NCBI GenBank assembly: GCA_013365325.1
Contig: JABVXV010000098.1
Span: 62,001-126,000, forward strand
Direction of reading: 5' to 3'
DNA from: Dipetalonema caudispina
Taxonomy: Eukaryota; Nematoda; Chromadorea; Rhabditida; Onchocercidae
Length of the DNA stretch: 64,000 bases
The notes beneath the pieces were generated by a model. The model did not search any database, had not been told where the DNA came from, and worked only from the letters and a program-made list of their open reading frames with translations. Of the stretch, positions 23,407-36,307 are shown one piece after another (within the stretch, counting starts at the first letter, position 1; the number at the start of each line of letters is the position of its first letter). The position numbers and the translations under genes were made by a program.

Positions 23407-26400
23407 ATGGAAGATGTGACATGTCGCAGTGGCTTGTATCGTTACAATCATATCGATCAAGTTGATTACGATCCGTACAGTCGTGTTAGTGAATCTTTCG
23501 CTTCCATTTAATGTTTACAGTTAACTGTGCTCAATCACTACTTCATTTTATTTCCTTTTATGGGAATTGAGTCTTATATTAATTACCTTTCATTCAGTTT
23601 TATGAGCGCGATATTTCCAAAATCATGCAGAAGCAGAAGGATACTTTGAAGTGAAGAATAAACAAGCATAGGTAGCATTCTTCATCTTACGCTTTACAGT
23701 ATCCGACAGAATGCCGAAGTGAAATGGAGTATTTAAGAAATTTTTTTTTATCATTTTATTGAAAATTAAATGATGAAAATTGACGAATTAATTGTTTCGT
23801 CATTGTGGGAACAAATGATTATTAATTAAAATTTGGAAATAAAAAATTGAGCGAATAAAACTTATTTGAAACAAAAATATGATAACTTGAATAAATGAAA
23901 AATACATGTTTTCAACCCTTTAAAGAAATGGAAACAGCACAAATATCTTTTCCTTTTTATCAGTATTTTATCATTAAATGAGTACTGGAATAAATGTCAA
24001 AAATATGATTTTATTCTAATATTGCGTGGTTATCAACAAGAATTACAGGAAAGTGACGAATGAAAAGTTACAAAATCATACTCCTTTCGAATGATTGCGT
24101 TACAAATTTACATTCTTTATTATCTTAATATCATTTTTGAACGGTTCATTGCAACTCATCTCCTAAACCGTCAAAATTTGAGAGTTAATTATCACATTAG
24201 GTTAGAAAGGCACGGGTGTCTCAAAAATCTTCAAGAAATCTGAGCGGTCAAATCAACGTGATCAGATTATTATCTGGATTGAAAGGAATTCAGAAGCAAT
24301 TCAGATTTTTTCTCTCTATTAACATGAATTCATGCTACTACTGGAAGATTTGAATATTTTAAAATGCTACTTCAGAAGTATTCTACCGATGACTTTTCGG
24401 ACTTAATTCTAAAAAGCAGAAATCTTTGATGTATATTATTTGATTCTACTATAACTTTTAACAAAAAAACTATCGATTGTATGATAAAAGCTAAGAGTTT
24501 TGCTAAATCTTTTTGGACTTTTTTTTTAATGAAGGAAGGAAGATTTATAAAATTATCCCAATTTCTGATAACAAAACTTCATATAAATCTTCATTATTCT
24601 TCAAATTAATGGGAGTGTGCATTTTCTCAGTAGAAACTGTTAAGAAGATATCTGAAAGAGGTCGAAAGGGACTGGAGGAAGATTTTACATTCTGCTATTT
24701 AACTTCATATATATTTTTAATACTGATTAGATTTTAGCACTTTCTTTATTTTCGAAAAACTTATTGAAATTCATCATTATAAAAGCAAACGTTTGCTCCA
24801 TGGCTTTATTATGCCATATTCGATACCAGAAAATGGGATGCTCAATTCCGTTCCTTCTAAACTATTTGCATTAGACCTAGCCATAAATCATGCCTTGTCA
24901 AAAATTTCTTACATGGAAATTAAAATTTTAGAGTTGAATATTAATGATGTCAGTAAAGTTAACAAATACTTGTCCAAATCGTTCATCCTCTGAAATAATA
25001 GAAGTGAATCAAAAGATATTCTCCTGTAATCGTTGTCTATCACTACGACACACAATATTTCAATTATTCAAATTCAGTTCAAAGCTCAGCAAGTTCTATT
25101 CACCAATGTTCTTGATTGATTATTAGGAATTGTTTTACATGCACCGATGTTGCACAATGATATGATTTTTGAATTTGTAATTTCAATCCGGACTTCTCCC
25201 ATGAATCGTTGTTTAGCGACCGCTCATGTGCAAAACCGTTATGTATATCAATAGATACGAAGATACAGAGTGAGTTTTGATATCAGAAAAAGAAAAACTG
25301 TAAATTGATGGAGCGACAGCAATATGGCCTAATTTTTCCTAGTACCAAGCAATATATATTCCTTTTTGTTCCTTTTTTGGTTTTTCGGCCACCGTACCAC
25401 AATTCTCTCTCTTTTCGTTCTTCCTTTTCCTTATTTCAGATCAGTTCTGTTTTTACGAAATTTTTTTTGAAGAAACAGTTTCAGGTTAGTAAAAAAAAGA
25501 TAGCCAACACAACAGTGCCATTCTACAACATCAATTTTTATCGACCCTTTCCCTCGTCAACGTTTGATATTGCCGAACATTATTCTGCCAATACTTTTCC
25601 CGGTTAGTTTTTTTTATGATTCTCATTATTGCTACTACATGCGGGTCATTTAATGAATATCAAATGATTATTAATTAAATAAAGATGGCCTTATTTTCAG
25701 TTAGATTAGTTCTTCGAGGATGTAAAAATGGAATATTCAAAATGTGTGATTCCATGATAGAAGAAGACGCCTTAAGTAATTGTTGTAGTCCATTAGTCAC
25801 TTAAAAACTCAACAGCTTAAAAAAAGATTTTATTTTAAAAAATCGTTTTCTTTCTCGAAATTCGATTCATCTAGTAAAAATAAGATCTTCGATTCCGAAA
25901 AACTAAACAAAATGAGCAAAATTTTTTTAGTAACTGGTGAAGTTCTCTGAACTTTCGTTAGTCAAACTTCGAAAAGCACTCATCTCTGTTTGCTGCCTTA
26001 TTTTTTTGTTCATTTATTAGCTGATTTCTCAAAAAAAAAAAAAACGAAATCTTTGAGAATTGAATTAAAAAAAGCATTATTTCGCGATGTACAACCCAAA
26101 ACACTTGCGAAGTTTCTTCTACGCCTTTAGCACGGGAATTTCGTTTTTTGGAAAACTAAAGCGGATATAACGTAGCTCCATAGCTTTGCTTACCAAAGTT
26201 TTCTCAATCTCACACTGATTTTTCTCAAACAAATGTGAAATAGTACTTGAGCACCTATCGATCAGCTCAATACTTCTTTTATTTCCAAAATTTTTAAGCT
26301 AACTTTTCAAAGCTTATTTTGAATCAAATTATAATAAAGTACCTATCCAGCTTACAATAAATTATTAGTCCATTACTGTAAGAATCAGAAAACTCTCAGT

Positions 26401-29400
26401 AGTATTACAAAGGCATGAAGTAAAAAAAAAAAAATAAAAATTTTTTTAGAAGTAAAGATAGGTTTTTTATAAGTAAAAAAATGTCCAAACGATCAGAACA
26501 TTAATGAAAGCGTACATTACTTAGCAATTGATTTTCTCAGTATAAGTTTCATACTTCATGCCTTTGTAATACTACTGAGAGTTTTCTGATTCTGAAAGCT
26601 TTTTCGAAACAATCCATGATTCAACAATTAGGCATTGTAACCTCCGAATGTCCCATGAGTCATGAAAACTAGGACTATAGACACGGACAATTCTGGACTG
26701 CAGGTGGTTCATTCATTGGTTTCGAATAGCCTAGTGAAATAACCTAATGTTTTATATTTCTGACCTTATCTAACCATGTCCTCCTGACACGATATTGTAC
26801 AAACACTTACTAGAAGATAGGATCAATTCCTGATCACCACAATTATAACAATTTTAGGATCTTATAAATTACTCAGCTCATCCAGCTCGTGTCAACTCAT
26901 CAATGCTTTACAAAAATCCATGTGCGCCGTTCAAAGTGTAGTAGTACAACAACAACAACAACAACAGCAGCACTTTCCAGACATATATTCTGAATTACAG
27001 AATTCCGGTTTTCTTTTTGATTCAGAAACCATGCATGAAAGGGTAAAAACTTTGTAGCTCAGATTAATCGTTAAAATTTTAAGTTGAAATAATTTATGAA
27101 ACCTGATTATTTCAATGATATTAATTATTTCTACCATCTTTTGCAGTTTGGGCTACCATCATTACTTCTCTCGTTATGCACAATTTTACAGCAACCTCTA
27201 CTCAGAAGTCAGTGGTTATTATGTTCTAATTGATCCAAATTGCAATAGATTTTTAGCTAATTTTGATACTACTCATTGGTAATTTCTGATCTCTCTGAAC
27301 TACTAACACCAATTCTTCAGTCTTTCTTTTTCAATTTCAAGTTCTCAATATCTACCAGTTTATTTCTTGGCTTGATTTGTTATCAACACTATTCAACAAT
27401 CATCCATCTAACGATTCCTTTATCCTTTGTCCCCATTATTTTACACGGAATTCCTTGCTATCTGTTTTATAGTACTAATCCTTTTCCACTATTTCGCGCA
27501 CAATTCATATCAATGTCACTGTGAAGATTTATGGTTTCTCTCTTGTAAGTTTAATCTCTTAACTAACTAATTTCCTTCGGAGCATAGCAAAAGTCTTTCT
27601 GTTTGTCTCAGTAAATATTCTTTCTTCAATCCATTTGGTTAAATAATTTCATAAGTCCTTTATTCACGATTGAATCGACAAATTATCTTAAACTTTTCTG
27701 GAGCTTTTGTAGCGCTTCGTCATTTTCACTAACACGATACTACCACTTGTATATTGTTTGCTTCCTACTTCCAGTACCGTTTCCGCACTTTCCACTCATC
27801 ATCTTTTCTTTCTCGGGTTCACGACATCCAACATTCCTTATTTTCCAGCTGAAATGTCTCCAGTTAACTAATTATCTTATGTTTATAATCATCAATCAAT
27901 CTTGAGACTTTGAACTGACAAAGTCGCCCCAAAATAGCGGTACTCATAATTTCTCGTTGCTGTGAACGGAAAATGAACATAATTGCTTTTAAAGTTATAG
28001 TAGATCAAACTGACGACAGCTGTACTCTTCTTACTAATCATCGGATTTGGCTCGTATTACCAATTTAAGCGTGAATTTCGTGCTGATCTGCTGATTTTGT
28101 AAGAAAGAAATGATGATTTAGAAATACGAAATTATAAACAATATAAAATGAAAACTTAAACCAATGAAATGTGATAAGAGTAATATTACAACTTGCTATT
28201 ATCTATATTTAAAATAAAGTCAGAATTTTTTATTTTAATTTGGCTGGACATAAAACCCATATAGAAGAGTCCTTTCTCGATAAAGTATAGTAGATGTTAA
28301 AAGATAACAAATTAGAGGTATCTAATAATAAACAAAAAAGCCGCCGACTTATATGCATATCAAAAAGGACGGTGACCTTACAATATGTACTGATGACAGC
28401 ATAACATCGTCGTTTTCGTCATTTTACTGCACTTTTTTCAAAAAATTTTCAGTTCGATGAAACGTCATCGCGGTATAAAATTAAGTTAATTATGTGGCTT
28501 GCGTTATTATTTGTTATGGTTGGTATGGTTGTTGTTGTACTCATACTTACATTTTCAAAAAGTTAGCCTTATCTTGATAATATTTTAGTAAGAATCCTTG
28601 ATAGGTTAGACTTTTTTGGCCACAGGAATGCTTATCTCTCCAAAAGCTATAAAGAAGGCTCACTCGAAAATAGCTCGGATATGCAATTTATCATAATGGA
28701 TGCTACATTCAGCCAAATCAAAATGAAATGCTGTCAATTGACGTTTTAAACTATAAAATAAATTCCTGGATTGGTTGCAACTAACAATACTTCACATTCG
28801 ATTGTTATGTAGTATTAAGCAAAGTTTGAAAAAGAGTAGATCGATGATATAAAGCAATGCGATAATTTGTAGTGCAAACAGTCTCCTCCACATCGCTCTA
28901 TGGATCGCTTCGCTTGGAAGGTCATTTTCTTGTCACAGAAGGACCGCTACTGAAATTTGATGGAAAGTTACTGCAAAAGAATACTAACGAATTCATAACA
29001 CATGCCGACAAAATACAACGACAGGTTAACTTCATTTATCGCTTAACTTCTTCACCTGGATTCGCAAGCGTTTCATTTATATTGTACGAGTAAATGAAAT
29101 TTCTCCATATTTCCACTCTTTCACGAACTTCCTGGTAAATACTTGAGCGCTTCACGTCATTACCTCTTGCAATTGCGACTATCGTTTTCTCTCTCTCATT
29201 TCCCGTCGCAATTTCAATTTAGTTGATATTGTTCCATTTTACATTCAAATCAATGCATACAAAAATATGAATTTTCAGTTAAATCTTATCTACCGACAGA
29301 GTGGCTATGGACCAATATATATTGGCTCAGAAGTGACAAAATTCAGGTAAAGACGGATATTTTTACCTGATTTCTCCATATTCAATAGCATTTCTTAAGA

Positions 29401-29929
29401 CTGTACAATAGCTATTGAAACCCATTTTGAGATGAAGCAAACGATTCGATCTAAACATCTTTTCCTCATAGAACATAAAAAATTGATTTGAATCTTAAGA
29501 ATTGAAATCTTAAAATAAACCTATAATTATGATATCAAAGATATTATGTTACAAAAATTGTTTCAAAAATAATGTACAACATGCGAAAGATTATTGATGG
29601 TTAGACATATTTTTATCATTTAGCTTCAACTGCAAATTACTTCTTAGAAGTTTCGTTTTTTTTTTGTCCGGCATTTTAATTACTTTAAAGATTTCCTCAA
29701 AGTGCAAAATAAAATTCCATTGAAATCCATTTTAAAAATTTACAAGAACTGCAGATTCGTACCAGAAGTACCAGCACTTGATGTAACGTTCATCTTGAAG
29801 ATACGGTCTGATTTGAATATCGATGTTTACAATTTCTTGTCTATATTAAGGAACTATGTGCGGGCTCGTGCATTTGATGGAAATACAATCGATGACAAAA
29901 GTATCAGTCTTGAAATTAAACGTTTTTGA
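23407..29929 (+). CDS. Type II membrane protein with C-terminal SEA domain, unassigned
   Basis: I do not recognise a named orthologue. Exons 23407-23484, 25485-25602, 26858-27042, 28453-28561, 28873-29024, 29279-29346, 29755-29929 (TGA) join in phase to 294 residues. The N-terminal 138 residues look cytosolic: Tyr/Ser-rich with an eight-Gln run (96-103) and a basic SRYKIK just before the membrane. One membrane helix spans about 139-161 (IMWLALLFVMVGMVVVVLIL). Residues about 172-290 match a SEA domain: LRLEGHFLVTEG, then FITHADKIQRQLNLIYRQSG, PIYIGSEVTKF, and ALDVTFILKI. The GSVVV-type autocleavage site is not evident. With no signal peptide and basic residues on the N-side, a type II topology with the SEA domain outside is inferred. 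The first two exons are the least secure. All three frames are open at 27146-27204, so an extra exon cannot be excluded. Confidence 0.66.
23598..23654 (+). CDS. Possible alternative terminal exon of the SEA gene
   Basis: CATTCAG at 23597 opens a phase-0 frame that would follow the first SEA-gene exon and end after 18 codons (FYERDISKIMQKQKDTLK, TGA 23652-23654), with AATAAA a few bases later. This would make a 44-residue soluble product. It may instead be chance. Confidence 0.3.
   Translation, partial: FYERDISKIMQKQKDTLK
26381..26593. repeat. Perfect 42-bp inverted repeat (foldback element)
   Basis: Arms 26381-26422 and 26552-26593 are exact reverse complements (starts AGAATCAGAAAACTCTCAGT, ends TGAGAGTTTTCTGATTCT). 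They flank a 129-base AT-rich loop inside intron 2 of the SEA gene. No clear target-site duplication and no coding capacity were seen. It fits a small MITE-like element or a long RNA hairpin. Confidence 0.9.
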
Positions 29930-32051
29930 TGATAACAGTATTATCATTAATAGGTTCTGCATTTCTTAAAAAATTTTAATTCTTTCGGTTCAATTTTCTC
30001 TGTAAGGAAGCAGCACGTCCTCACTGTCAATATTTTATTTAAGGGATTCTGTTAAAGCTGTTCTTTTGCTAAAATTGATCAGTGTTTGAACCCGTAGATA
30101 TATAGTTGCTCTCCAAAACTTGGGGTCAGATCAAAAGGATCTTACAACTAATAATTTGGTTGTAATAACATTACCGAAGTCATTTCGTCAACTTCTATGG
30201 CATTGGACTTCCTGGATCACATTCCAGGTCTAATTTTATTTGTATTACACCGTTCTCAGAAATACTGCTTAGCTTTCAAGGAATCTCAAAAAAGCATATT
30301 GCTGAAGGATCTTCGAGTCTGATTTGATATAAGCGCCTTCTCAAGCTTTTACTTTGTCACTACTAAAATTGCTGCTTTACAATATTTGCTCTCTTCTCCA
30401 ACATGTATACTTAACGTTTTTATTCATTGTAAGTAGAGATATCGGAAAAACTCCAAAGAATACGTGAAGAGAATAGAACAAAATATCAAGACAGAAACAC
30501 ATAACAAAACTACAGATCATATATCTGGTCGGAAGTGAACCACCACATTAAATGCTGTCACAAAAGTATTTGAAACAATTCTTAATGTCAAACTGACTGA
30601 AATAAGTGAAATGAAGCTGAATATGAATAAATAGTAACAGAAGTCAGGAAAGAATTTGATAGATTATTTGTTTTGAAAGAAGCGAATTAACATGTGGCCA
30701 AATCAACATACATAATTATTTCGAATACTATTAGCTCATATAGTTGGGAATTATTCAGATATAGATTGCATACAAAAGCGAACAAAGATAAATGTTGGAG
30801 AATCTGTTACAAATTAAAGGTTATCTTCTCTCCTCGTTAAGCAAAAGTATTTTCCTTAAGTACATAAATCATTGGAAAGATTGTGATTTCAATGAGATTT
30901 CCTCTTCCGAAAGGAAGAAAGAACAGAATGCTACATCTCAGAGAAACAACTTTTCATTTCAATTAAATTCCAGATTATTTCAATAAACCGCAAAAGAATT
31001 CGACTATTAAATTTCTCTACTACCCCCTCGGAGGAATGCTCACCACTACTAATGTTTTCTGGCAAATACGAACCAACAATCAGTACAACTGGAACCACAA
31101 TGTAGTTCAAACTGGCAAAAATGTTCAGCATTAAAAATCATATGGACTAAAAGTAAACAAATTATATTGAGTGAGTAAAAGAAAAGCAATAAGTTGACTA
31201 GCTATTTAAGCATCACCTCCATAAATAACAAGTAGAATATCAAAAAAAAGAATAAAAGTTATTAAATTCATTCACCCTATTTAAAGATGAGCATGTTTTC
31301 AACTTTGTAGAGATAACATGCAACAGCCTCCTTACATATTTTATTCGGAGCAAGCCATCTCTCTCAGAGATGAGATCCTGCGCCTGTAACATTGATTTCA
31401 GGCTATGAGAAAAGAAAGGTATAGTGGAAATACAAGAGAACTAGGAAAATAATGAAGGAATCACAAATAGTTTTATAATAAACAAAAAAGAAACCCGTTC
31501 ATTCTCAGACAGCCAGCTTAAAACACTGCAAATAATTATATCATGAAGACATTATAAATTATGCCAAGATGAGGTGTGACTTGCAGGAATATTTAATCTC
31601 ATAAGTTATCTCGAGGATGAACGCGAGATACGAAAATAACAAATTAATGGAAAAGATCGGACCATTCACAATCAAAAACTCTACATATTGTGAGAAAATA
31701 CTTAACTTACCATTTTGTGAAACATTTCTGTGCTTAAAAATTTCTGATCAAAAACTACCGAAGAGATACTGGAAGATTCGACCATAGATATCAAATCAAA
31801 AATTTGAAAAGTGATCTTTATTACTACTATAAACACTGCTTACTGCATTTATAATTTCTTACCACATTTCAGGCAAGTAAAGTATCTTGTTCATTAAAAC
31901 TTTAGACTTCTTATGGTGATAAAACAATTAAGAGTCTGTACAACAGAACAGGATCATAATCTCTTTGCTTAAATACATAAATACAGTTTTAATAGATCTT
32001 AAATCATATCATAAACCGAATAAATGCTTACAATGAATAAGTCACCAAATT
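29930..32051. other. Convergent intergenic region, no gene seen
   Basis: About 2.1 kb between the ends of the SEA gene and the arrestin gene. The minus frame 30931-31131 has a short hydrophobic start but no splice partner or recognisable family. The rest is AT-rich and presumably holds both 3' untranslated regions. Confidence 0.5.
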
Positions 32052-35000
32052 TCAGGATGGCTCGAAAGTATCATCATTCTGATTAGCTGCTCGAACTCGT
32101 AATCGAGCGAAATCTTCGAAAATGATATCTTCATCCTCGACTCTTGGAAAATCAAAACTGAAATAAATATTCGAATGAAAGCATCTTAGCAAAATAAGGG
32201 TGAAAACTATATACAAATAATACCAAATAAAGAATGTCATAATAGGAACAGTACTAGTTTCGGGTTATCCGAAAAGAACAGATTATGCATGTAACTAAAG
32301 TTAAATCAGAAGCACTCGGAAAAATTTATCCAATATTAAGGAACACAAAACAAACGTTTTGACTTTATTTTAAAACTTCGAAAATTGACACTATTGTCAT
32401 AATAGATTAAACTAACGTATCAAGTTGTATAAGATCCACATTAAGCCCTTCATTGTTCGGCGGACTTTTTGTCCTCTGCTGTTCCTGAAGAACTTGGCAT
32501 ACTACATTTTTTAAATCAAATTTACTGTTTGAGAATGTTGACAGCAAAAATCATTTTTCCCAAAATTCAGAAAAGAAAAGGAAAAGAAATATTAACTTAC
32601 ACGTCGCTCTTCAGTGCTTTCCACAGGCTTCGGATGTGTCAACGTGAAAGGCAATTCAGCGGTTAATTCCCCTCCAAGTGGACCACTAATATTTAAACGT
32701 ACTTTTACTTTATATTGTACAACAATCCCAAGATTTTCTTTTGTTGTCTCTGACGACAAACTGCAAAAATTAGCTGTAAGACTTAAAATATATATCCGAA
32801 AATGTCACAAATGAATTTTTCAAATCTAAATCCTAGATAAATTAGTGTGAAAAACCACCGCCACACCAAAATTGAATTTCCAGAGGACATTCTTCAGAAA
32901 CAGTTAAAGATAACAAAAAGTTATTCACTTACGATGTCGATGATGCCAAACTAGTATCTTCATGTTTCAACTGTCCATCTAAAGCAAGACCACGTTTGTC
33001 TTTGTTGTTCGAAAGTAATGGACATAAAGTATAAACTTTGGATAACGTTGCCCCTGGTCCTACAGGAAAACCTTCGCTGGAAAAAAAGAACAAAACGTTT
33101 CGTGAGTATTGCCGGAGAAGTAAAACTGTAAGTGTCAAAGCTATAATATTTAATTTAATGAATAAAACAGACTTGCTATAATAAAATTTTCTATATTTTT
33201 GTAAACCTTCATACTTATAAGAAATTAAATTGAAAAGATGTCAAAATAAAACTGAAAAGTACTTTACTACAATTTTCAAAAACGGTGTATTAAAAGACGT
33301 GCTAGACATAACCAAATGACCAGAAAGATGGATAGAGATGATATGGTATGTTTTTTGTTTAAGATAATGTCAGTTTGAATCGAAAACAGTTATGAAAAAA
33401 GAAAGCTCGGTAATAGCTAAAGATGGAAAACTAACGTTGATTCAACTTTTGCAACCTCACATGTATAGGATGCAGTAGTAAAAAGGCATATATCGGCAAT
33501 TTGAGTAATGCAGGCTTTAATTTTTTTCACCGTCTTGTTACTGTTGTTCTGGATGTGAACATTTACTGCTATTGACTCACCATGATAATACATCTATAAG
33601 ATAATCTTCAGAAAAGTGATTAAATGTATAAAACAAGAGGGATAGAGAGATTAGAAAAAGGCATGCACAATTTTTCTGCAAACATGTAAATGAGAATTAA
33701 ACTATTAAACTATTTCCCTAAGATTAGTGTTCCATATCACACATTTTGATATTCGTGTAAACCAGCAGTTATTTTTGTTGTCTAGCACATTCAATAATTA
33801 TCTAATAAAGATTTGGTGTTATTGCTAGTCTCCATTACCTACCAACCGTTATAAACATAATCCAAAGTCGAATTCCAGAGTTAAGGTTTAAAATACATGG
33901 CGAATGTTTCGTAAAAAATATACGCATAAACTACCTCCTTATCGAGTGATGCTTCCAAATGTAATGAGCCGGAACTCATCATGAACTCTTTGGTTACTTC
34001 GATGGTTGGCTGAGGACGATTTTTGTATGGTGCATAAGTCAATTTTCTTATAGCTAGCCGCACACTGTTACTGGAAAAAATCGTTTTTTTCTAATTCCTT
34101 GTTTCCTTTTTTCATCAATATACATTGATTAACAGTAGCATTAACAATATCAAGAGAAATTTGTTCTCTTCATTTAAAAGAAAAATCAAAAAAAAGATCT
34201 TGTAACCCAATTATTTCAAAAAAAATTTATTTTAAAACCTTACTGCTTCTTTGGTTTGTCGACACTGTTACCCTCAAAAGATTCCACAGTCGTTTTCAAT
34301 TCGAAATCAACTCCGCATGGCTTTCCTGTATCACCTTGAGCAGGCTAAAAACATCTATTTAAATACTACAATTATAAAATTTAGCGCTGAAAAACATGAA
34401 AAATTTGTGAACGTAGGCAGAGAAACTACTTGACGATCTTAGAACAACGCAAATATAACTTGACCTCCTACATTCTATGACATCTGCCAACAATTATGCA
34501 ATAGCTCTTATAATCTTAATAAATCAAGAGGAATTATTAGGAAAGAATTAAATTCATTAAAGAACCTGCAAGGTTACACTTGATGCTGAATGAGTCGGAA
34601 TCTGAAACCAAAATGGATATGCATTGTTTCCTAACTTCTTTTTCAATCTCTCCTGTAGTCGTGTCAGTGGTCGAACATGTAAAGCGTCCACTGGATATAC
34701 CTTAAAAACACAGGAAGATAATTAACAATCATATCCCAACGATCTTTTTAACTTTTCCATGGTAACAGTCAAAGGGAGAAATTCAGTACTGGTCATAGTA
34801 TACTACAGGCTTTCACAAGGATAGATATAGTAAAGTTTAGAGTCAGAATAGGTGACACCTAAAGTGGCTTATGAAAGATTTGTTTCCTTAACATCATCAC
34901 AAACAACTGATTTAACCAAGGCTCATTAAAATTAATCAACTATTTAAAAAAGCAAAAGAGGAATGTAACCTGAAAAGTCTGCGAGATCAAATCTTTTCTG

Positions 35001-36125
35001 AAAGTTAAACCTAACACATCTAAATCTTCGCGGCCATAACGAAATGCTGCCAAAAGATAGGCAGTAATTTTCCTGTTTTCCTTGATATAATCTTCATCGA
35101 TTAAAACCATACCATCTACAAATTTAACAAAAAATTATCGTCATAGCTAGGAAAAAAAATGAATGAAACCATATGAAAGGGAATTAAGGCTACAACGCTG
35201 TTGTAATTAAGGATGAATAATAGGTAAGCTGAAGAATATTCCACGCCTCAAAGCAACAGTTTAATAGACATTTTACACGACTCAGAACAGAACACATTTA
35301 AAAAAACAGAAACAAACCTATCAAATCAACAAAATTCCCATGGTCGATGAAATCCCTTTTGCCCAAATAGGTTGTAATCTGAAGTATTTAAGAGACCCCA
35401 ATTTTTGAATTATCAATAACTTGTACTGTCGTTTGGTGAAGAATGATAGTTTGAGAACGACAAAATTTGCTATTTTTCCATTTCAATATGTAATATATAA
35501 GTGGCTTGGCGAAACTATGGTAAAATCATACTGGTTCTGTAGTACCACTTCGGTATCGTATCAGCTTAGTTCATTATTCCATGGAAGTTATTACTGTGAT
35601 ATTAGTTATCGAAAAAGCTATAATCAAAATGAAACATCCGCAGGAACAGACAATACAGCAGAAAGGTCACCAAAGAGTGGAACTTCTATGCTCGCCGGAA
35701 CAAGAAGACAGTGGAGAAGCAACTAAAGAAGCAAAACCCAAGAAAATAAATAAGCCAAAGCTCAAAGCAGAAACTGTAACAAATTTAAGGCTTAGCAGTG
35801 AGTAAAGATATTAAAACGAAATGACTGCTAACTTTACATAATTTAAAAACTTTTCAAACAGAACAAACCTTGCCATTTGGACTTGTCTTTTTGAAAACCC
35901 TGAAAATAAATCGTTCATTTACGTCTAACCATTCCACTAAAAATTTAACTCTAACTTCAGCAAATAGTTATTTCTCAGTACCACATAACCGGTCCATAGA
36001 ATGAATCAATAACTGGTATTCTAAAACAATCTTTAGCTAATAACTGATATCTTAAAACAGTGTTAAAGATCATACACAGTTCAGTTTGCAAAAATTAACC
36101 TTGTTCCAGCCCTTTTTTCGTCCAT
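32052..36125 (-). CDS. arr-1: Beta-arrestin-type arrestin (ARR-1-like)
   Basis: Cytosolic adaptor that binds phosphorylated G-protein-coupled receptors, uncouples them and links them to clathrin endocytosis. Twelve exons, minus order: 36125-36100, 35899-35869, 35378-35318, 35115-34970, 34700-34566, 34344-34244, 34070-33935, 33593-33436, 33076-32933, 32760-32601, 32484-32417, 32157-32052 (TGA); 423 residues. Landmarks: [53 protein letters not shown] with the phosphate-sensor Arg; [43 protein letters not shown] with the polar-core Asp; and [11 protein letters not shown]. The clathrin box is LIQLD (384-388) and the AP2 motif is [10 protein letters not shown] (400-409). Presence of both supports the beta-arrestin class, not a visual arrestin lacking clathrin binding. 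The tiny first exon (MDEKRAGT) is phase-correct. Confidence 0.95.
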
Positions 36126-36296
36126 TTCGACAACACAGTAAATGATTCACAGTCAATACAAAATAAATTGAATCGAATCTTGAATGCTATCACTGTATTA
36201 AATTAAAAAATTCATTTATTCAAATGTGTGAATGAACGAAAGCGATGAAGCACAGAATAGCATATCGTAATAATAACAAGCAATTACTCAATGCCA

Positions 36297-36307
36297 GGAA
36301 TCGAACT
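36297..36307 (-). other. tRNA B-box-like sequence
   Basis: The minus strand reads AGTTCGATTCC, 10 of 11 to the B-box consensus GGTTCGANTCC, preceded by GTGCTTAAGGGTTACT. The surrounding bases do not fold into a tRNA (T-stem does not pair), so this is at best a tRNA-derived remnant. Confidence 0.3.

Noticed and set aside
24513..25126. Three plus-strand ORFs upstream of SEA exon 2
   Set aside because: AT-driven composition (runs of I, F, K, N, S) and no donor or acceptor in suitable phase; they lie within intron 1.
27146..27290. An extra SEA-gene exon giving YHHYFSRYAQFYSNLYSE or another frame
   Set aside because: All three frames are open, and none is needed for phase: exon 3 joins directly to the membrane exon at 28453. 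Not included.
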